From positions 1,288,455 through 1,352,454 of the forward strand of contig NBBA01000013.1 in assembly GCA_002794785.1 (NCBI GenBank): a stretch of 64,000 nt of DNA, given 5' to 3'. Source of the stretch: Coniferiporia sulphurascens (Eukaryota > Basidiomycota > Agaricomycetes > Hymenochaetales > Hymenochaetaceae). Numbering within the stretch: the first letter of the stretch is position 1; each line of letters starts with the position of its first letter. Below the pieces are notes generated by a model. The model was given only the letters and a program-made list of their open reading frames with translations. It was not told the DNA's origin and did not search any database. The translations under genes were made by a program, and so were the position numbers. This document shows, one piece after another, positions 58,325-64,000 of the stretch.

Positions 58325-61042
58325 ATGGACCTGGGCACGCTCAGCGATTTCATGGGATGGGCCTCCATAGGTTGCTGGCTCGGTGCCCAGTTCCCGTAAG
58401 TACCCCTTCCTTTTGTTGATCCATGTACCGGTCCTGGTAGCGCCTTCACTGGGTAAGATGGCGCGAGATCGGTCCTGGTCGTATTTCGTATTTCGTGCTT
58501 TTGCTTCGTGCTTCGTGCTTTGTGCTTCGTGCTTCGCGTTGTGTGCTATGCTACGCTATACCATGCTAATAATAATGCACATATTTACAGACAAGTCCTC
58601 GAGAACGTCCGTAGGCAGTCGTGTGACGGTCTCGCGCTGCCGTTCCTGCTCAACTGGCTGCTCGGTGCGTCTCCAACCTACGAAAGAAAGGGTGTAAAGG
58701 TCGATTATGCTAACTGGCGCTCGCGTTTGTCTCCCTCTAGGCGACATAACCAACCTCGTAGGCTGCCTCCTCACGCACCAGCTGCCCTTCCAGGCAAGTC
58801 CTCACGCCCCCACACTCCCCCTCCCTGCATTCTGCATCGAAAGCTGAGCATAAATCACTTACGCTTATATCCTCACATCCCTATCCCTATACTTATACCT
58901 AAACACGTTCCTCTTCCCCCAGACTATCCTCGCAACCTACTTCGTCTCTGTCGACTTCATGCTCTTCAGCCAATACTTCTACTACTCTCGCTCCCGCTCG
59001 CAAGCGGCTTTGGGGTCGGCATCTCCTGCGCTCCTCGACGAACCTCACACCCCTCTTTACCCGCCACCTCCGGAGCAGGCTCAGCGCTACAACGGCAGCA
59101 GCCATAGTCGAACGCGTCCGCGTGCGTTCTCAGCGGAGGCGGAGCGCGGGCATGGACACGGGAACCGCTACCGTGCGCTGTCTAACGCCGCTGCGGGTGT
59201 GGCGATCGCTGCCGCGCTCGCTGCGTCAGAGGAGGAGCTTCACGGACATAATGTGCATACGCATGCACGCGGGTCTGGGTCGGCGCACGCACGTCGCGAG
59301 ACGGCGGAGCTAGATTTGGACGCAGAGGCGGAAGACGAAGTAGACGACGACGCGCTTGCAGCGCTAGCAGACAGCTTCCATTCGGAGAGTGGGCGGAAGC
59401 GCGTTTCGTGGAGCCAAAGTCGGGAACGCCACACCGCTACAGGGCGAGGGGGTAGCTCGAGTCGTACACGCGCGGCGCCGGTGCGGCCGACGCTGTCGCC
59501 GCTTACGACGATGCGCGCGTCGGTGGGGCCGCTGGGGTCCGATGGTGATGTGCAGTTACAGACGCAGACGCAGACGGAAGTGGATGCTATCGCTGCTGCT
59601 GCAGGCCGTGGACGGCCGCGACAGCGCCAGGTTGTCGAATCTCCTCTGGACGAGGTAGGTCTGGACCCGGACCTAGATCTAGATCTAGAGCAGGCGCGCG
59701 GGCATGGCACAGAAGGCAGCGTAGCGACGCTGCGCGGACAGGGACACGGAGAGGAGAGGGGGAGAGAGAGGAGGAGCTCTCGCGCGAGTCATCGGAGTGT
59801 TGGTCTTGTGTTTCTGAGTGTGTGGGCGTTAGTTGGAGTTGGTGCGTTCTCCGGTCCTGGCTTTGGGTCGGGGGCGGGGTCTCGAAGTCCAGCGGGGGAA
59901 ATGCGAATTACGCGTGCGGGCTCGGGAGTAGGACCGAGGGGGGTTGTGCTGTCTGAAGTTGAAGTTGGAGGCGGAGACAGAGAAGAGGTTCCAGAGTTAA
60001 TACACATACCTCCATCTCGCAATGAGGACTGGGATTGGAATTCCGTCGAGTTTAAAGCCAAGTCTCAATTCGAGCTATCACCATTACTGGCGTCGGCGTT
60101 GACATCAACATCAACATCAGCTTCAGCACTAGCATCGGCGTCAATGTCGGTTTCAGACGAGCCCTCCTCTGAGCGCGTTATTGGTCGCATATTCGCATGG
60201 CTATGCACGACGCTGTACCTCACCTCGCGCCTACCTCAAATCTGGAAAAACGTGCGTCTCCACCCCTTGCCTTATTTCCTTAATGTCTTACTGGACCGGC
60301 GTTCGCACTCGACTAACTTCTTTTTCTTTCCTTCCCAACACACACATATATATACACGAACTAAAAGTTCATGCGCAAATCCGTAGAGGGCCTATCGATG
60401 TACCTATTCGTGTTCGCCTTCCTTGGGAACACGTTCTACGTACTTTCGATCCTTACTTCGCCGAAGATGGTGCAACCTCAACCGGCAGCGACGGCGTTTT
60501 TGCTTGAGAGCATCCCGTGAGTGGTTTTTGAAAGTTATACATCTACGTTTACATCTACATCCATATGCTTCGCATCGGTCTAGAGAATTAATTAACGCTG
60601 ATTTTTCTTCTTTTGTTTGCCATGGGGATGGTATAGATATCTACTCGGTTCAGGCGGCACACTTCTATTTGACGTCACAATCGTCATACAGTCTTTCCTA
60701 TATCGCGCGAAGCCAAGGCACGGGAATGCACATATACGGTCGTACTCACACTCACGGTCGCGGACGCGCACAGGAACGGGATCGAGCCACGTTAAACAGT
60801 ATGCGCGCGGGCATGGATCTGTGGAAGAGGAAGAGGAGCAGGCGCTTTTGGGTGCGGATTCGGAATGCGCAGTGGAGGCGGGGGTGGAGAACGGGGCCGG
60901 GAACGAGTGGGCACAGTATGAGTACCAATACCAGCATGCGCGGAGACGAAAAGACTCTGTCGGCCCTGCTCCAGTACCAGCCTCAACCCCTGGGAACGTG
61001 TTAGAGAATTGCGACCGCGATTGTACAGGGACGTTAACCTAG
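58325..61042 (+). CDS. PQ-loop vacuolar membrane transporter (Ypq1/Rtc2 type), 693 aa, six exons
   Basis: Exons 58325-58395, 58591-58664, 58741-58793, 58923-60251, 60368-60516 and 60637-61042, total 2082 nt in frame. Two PQ-loop repeats are visible: GAQFPQVLENVRRQSCDGLALPF (residues about 21-43, exons 1-2) and SRLPQIWKN...SVEGLSMYLF (exons 4-5). In yeast this family exports cationic amino acids from the vacuole. Between the two repeats is a hydrophilic insertion of about 400 residues (most of exon 4), acidic and low in complexity, making the protein roughly twice the size of yeast Ypq proteins. Intron 3 is of GC-AG type (CAG|GCAAGT). It is the last recognised gene, ending about 2.7 kb from the telomere repeats. 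Confidence 0.9.
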
Positions 61043-63013
61043 AAGCGAGCGAGAGCGTTTTTCTTTTTTGTCGGACGGATAGATAGGTAGACGGGTGCGA
61101 GTCAGAGTCGGGGTCAGAGTCGGGAGTCTAGGAGTCTGGGAGTCGTACATGCTGTCTCGCTAGTCTTGTTCTGTGTACTATGCTATCGCTTTCGGTTTTA
61201 CGTTACGTTACTCCTGTATTACTATGTTCGATCGGTGCTTTTCTAATCTAATCTTAGGGAAGAAGTTGGGTCCCGAAAGCTAGGCAAGGCCTGGGACTGG
61301 CTTTTAGTAGGGGAAAGGCCACATGAAACCTGGCACCCAGAAGTATATTCGCCTATATATTGTGTGTATTCCTACCACTAGCTATTTATCTTCAGTACAG
61401 TATAGTGTATCTTGTTTTGGTGTGCGCATAAGGTCTGTATGTCTTAGGGGAAAACATAATTTAAGGTGTGCATAACGTCTGGATATCTTATGTGCAAACA
61501 TAATTTACTAGGGCATCAAGAAAACTTCAAGTGCCCGTAGGGTCCAGAGCAGTTCAGCTGACACGAGGAATCAAGCTTCATCAACTAGCATCCAGGCTTC
61601 TCTCTCCTCCGCGGCTCCAGTAAGGGCTCTACCGCTGTATTTCATTAGAAATGAGGCAAATTCTTCTCAGATTACATGTAGTAGATGCGTAAGGAGCATA
61701 GAGGGGTTGTAACCTGAATCTGTTCCAGTAAGCGATCCTCTCTGAAAGCGTACTTGATTTTTTTGTGCACCGTCATTTGCCAGTGGCCTTCATGCCCTTC
61801 TATCCTCCGTATTGGGATTGCAGCTTGAATCCGATTAGTTATGTAGTTTTTTTTTGGATAGTGCATATGATCCGAGACACCTCAGTCCTGCCTTTTTCAT
61901 TTAGACTGGAATGAGTTAAATGTTGGAATTCAGCAATTTGCGGCGCGAGCGAATGCACTCCGTATCCAAGTATATCATTTAACCAGTAGATAATCGCGCG
62001 AGGGAAACTGAGCGCGCATACAACAGGAAAAAATACTATGAAAAATAATTCAAACTCCGACACCGTCTCGGCATCGAGCTCGAACTTTAACATTAAATTA
62101 GGCTCTCTTTGTAGTTTTATCTGACTTGTATTCTCTTTATATAGTTTTTAATACAGAATCCTGCATTTTTCATTTGGACTGAGCAAATTCTCTTCACTCC
62201 GTTTGAAGTTGTGGCTGGTACACTACATAATTAGAGATTTTCCCACGTTACGTCGGCTTTCAGTCAACATGTTCATTTTGACGATGTTTCTCCTTTCTGA
62301 TGCTTCCGGGTCATGCCAGCCTTTTGTGTCGTCCTGAGCACGCCTGCTCTGCCTGCTTTCATGGGAAGTTCAGAATCTCAAAACCTATAATAGCACGCAT
62401 CCAAACAAGGAGTTACTTGGTCTCTCTCGAGGATGCCGCTGGCCTCGTGTGTGCACAATTTTGCGGGGTTCGGTACACGAAGTAGTACTGTCTCCCTGCT
62501 CTCCTTTGACTATGAAGGAGGTTCTCTCGTCACCCCCTGGCAGTGCCGCGCTGGGGACTCCAATACCTTGCACTCCACATGCGCTGTCAGTCTCTCTCCC
62601 ATCATGGCAAGACAATATCTATCGAGCAGAAGAAAATCCAAAAGTCGTCAATGTCATGTCCACTGGTTATCCGAGATTTTTTATTCACAGAAGCATTCAG
62701 AAGGCAAGCGATGCAGTTTGAATCGAATGAATGACGAGGTGATGTGACTTCATAGTTAGCAAAGATTTGCTTGGACTCGTTGAAGAATGATGAGGACATG
62801 GTGATGTTATTCCTGACGGTACGAACCGGAGAAGAATGCATTTCGCTGCTAAATGAAAGTATGCTTGCGAACAATTTTCCTGTGGTACAACTTGTGCATT
62901 TCAAGCTTGAGTTAGCGGCGGGGGTCGGTGGGGAGGCTGAACTTCACGCAGTACTTTTCCCTCCAGACCTTTGGTGCACAGCCAAGGGTTAGGGTGGGGG
63001 GAATCAACACACG

Positions 63014-63036
63014 AAAAATCGCCGAAGGCGATTTTT
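63014..63036. repeat. Perfect hairpin, 10-bp stem, GAA loop
   Basis: AAAAATCGCC-GAA-GGCGATTTTT. One of a cluster of similar hairpins next to the telomere. Confidence 0.9.
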
Positions 63037-63167
63037 GAAGCAGATGTCGGTGAGGACAAGGCTGAAAGCAAAGAACAGTTGCACGGCGTGTGCAACCTGA
63101 GCTTTCGAACTGAGTTCTCATCAGTGCTTTTTTGCAGCTCTTTATAGGCGAAGAATCGACTACAAGG

Positions 63168-63186
63168 ATGGCGCCGAAGGCGCCAT
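63168..63186. repeat. Perfect hairpin, 8-bp stem, GAA loop
   Basis: ATGGCGCC-GAA-GGCGCCAT. Confidence 0.9.
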
Positions 63187-63378
63187 ACCAGGAGAGTGCA
63201 AGAGGCCGTTACTAAACACGAGGCCGCTTCCTTGCACGCTATCTGAGTGAAGTATGGTGAAATACTCCGTTCATATCTATTGATATGGGTCACGAGTCGA
63301 GAAGACTGTGGTTCCATCAATTATCCATAGGGGCAAGAAAACGACCTGCTGATGAGACAGCATTCAGTCGAGAGACTC

Positions 63379-63399
63379 CTGTGGCGCGAAGCGCCACAG
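63379..63399. repeat. Perfect hairpin, 9-bp stem, GAA loop
   Basis: The arms CTGTGGCGC (63379-63387) and GCGCCACAG (63391-63399) enclose GAA. Confidence 0.9.
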
Positions 63400-63456
63400 T
63401 TCCTTGCTTCAGTGTTATCATCCACCCACTCCTATTCCTTTGAAGCTACCGCTTAC

Positions 63457-63474
63457 GACCGCTGGACAGCGGTC
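63457..63474. repeat. Perfect hairpin, 7-8-bp stem
   Basis: GACCGCTG-GA-CAGCGGTC; sterically a 7-bp stem with a four-base GGAC loop. Confidence 0.85.
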
Positions 63475-63549
63475 CGGGTAGAGGCAAAACTCACGCACTA
63501 CACATCACGAGGTCCGACTATATGCCGGAGTTCCCGCGACGATCATGAG

Positions 63550-63570
63550 ATCACCGCCGTAGGCGGTGAT
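63550..63570. repeat. Perfect hairpin, 9-bp stem, GTA loop
   Basis: The arms ATCACCGCC (63550-63558) and GGCGGTGAT (63562-63570) enclose GTA. Confidence 0.9.
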
Positions 63571-63788
63571 GGCCTTCAACAATAAGTCCGATAAAGCACC
63601 GGGGACTTAGTCATCTAATTAAGACGCGCACTTCGCCGATCCTTTCGGACCGGTTACTCTCGTCGAAACTATAAGCTTCGTCAATACCCAGCCATCGGGT
63701 TTATCCAATTGCTGACATATCAATTGATACGAAAAGACATCCAAAAATAGTTTATGAGCTATTCTTGGGATACAGTAACCCAGACTGA

Positions 63789-63842
63789 TTAGGGTTAGGG
63801 TTAGGGTTAGGGTTAGGGTTAGGGTTAGGGTTAGGGTTAGGG

Positions 63843-63883
<41 letters not shown>

Positions 63884-64000
63884 GGTTAGGGTTAGGGTTA
63901 GGGTTAGGGTTAGGGTTAGGGTTAGGGTTAGGGTTAGGGTTAGGGTTAGGGTTAGGGTTAGGGTTAGGGTTAGGGTTAGGGTTAGGGTTAGGGTTTAGGG
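63789..64000 (+). repeat. Telomere, (TTAGGG)n
   Basis: About 35 tandem TTAGGG units run to the end of the window, in the orientation expected for the right chromosome end. Two units have an extra T (TTTAGGG, at about 63860 and 63993), either telomerase slippage or base-calling in a homopolymer. No degenerate interstitial repeat was seen inside the 2.7-kb subtelomere. Confidence 0.98.

Larger units (their letters stand above)
61043..63788. other. Gene-poor subtelomere
   Basis: No gene recognised. The proximal 1.5 kb is AT-leaning and unremarkable. The distal 800 bp (63000-63580) contains five short near-perfect hairpins listed separately. Open frames at 62433-62747 and 62901-63320 show no motif. 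Confidence 0.55.

Noticed and set aside
63789..64000. Plant-type TTTAGGG telomere
   Set aside because: Only two of about 35 units have the extra T; the array is TTAGGG.
1..64000. CRISPR arrays, bacterial operons, Shine-Dalgarno sites, prophage
   Set aside because: The window is eukaryotic nuclear DNA with spliceosomal introns; no regularly spaced identical repeats were seen.

Overview
The window is the right end of a chromosome of a basidiomycete fungus, most likely an Agaricomycete. It ends in about 212 bp of TTAGGG repeats with the G-rich strand running 5'->3' toward the end. The evidence for the group is the telomere type, many 42-80 nt GT-AG introns (plus two GC-AG introns), compact genes of 4-11 exons, Ty1/copia elements and a pogo-like MITE. 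No species can be named.

Layout. 0.8-3.6 kb: two small genes (a conserved hypothetical protein and a Sur7/PalI-type membrane protein). 5.2-6.4 kb: RPA2, the middle subunit of replication protein A, minus strand. 6.5-18.5 kb: a three-level nest of retroelements starting about 150 bp upstream of the RPA2 start codon. A poly(A)-tailed retroposon (13-bp target duplication) was split by a 5.4-kb Ty1/copia element (TSD GTGGT), which was split by a second copy of the same copia family in opposite orientation (TSD ATATG). A second small poly(A)-tailed retroposon lies at 18.7-18.9 kb. 24.0-24.8 kb: carboxymuconolactone-decarboxylase-family protein. 27.7-30.0 kb: transketolase-like enzyme. 31.9-33.1 kb: ribosomal protein L7, whose third intron carries a likely C/D-box snoRNA. 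33.7-35.0 kb: LisH-CTLH-CRA protein. 36.1-37.7 kb: F-box-like protein with an in-frame stop near its end. 38.3-38.9 kb: pogo-like MITE. 39.1-41.1 kb: secreted serine-beta-lactamase-like hydrolase. 41.7-46.0 kb: proton-translocating NAD(P)+ transhydrogenase. 49.2-51.0 kb: xylitol-dehydrogenase-like zinc dehydrogenase. 54.1-55.6 kb: secretory type I membrane protein. 56.6-58.0 kb: PUS4/TruB pseudouridine synthase. 58.3-61.0 kb: PQ-loop vacuolar transporter. 61.0-63.8 kb: gene-poor subtelomere with a cluster of perfect short hairpins, then the telomere.

Functionally this is mostly housekeeping and carbon/redox metabolism (DNA replication, translation, tRNA modification, pentose metabolism, mitochondrial NADPH supply) reaching to within 3 kb of the telomere, with no recognisable secondary-metabolite or NLR cluster. 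The strongest unusual signals are the nested retroelements cut into the RPA2 upstream region, the CpG-directed decay of both copia copies, the two retroposons that share a 3' end, the intron-encoded snoRNA, and the hairpin cluster next to the telomere. Exon boundaries were assigned by eye; for the genes given with exon lists the spliced length is a multiple of three and the reading frame stays open.
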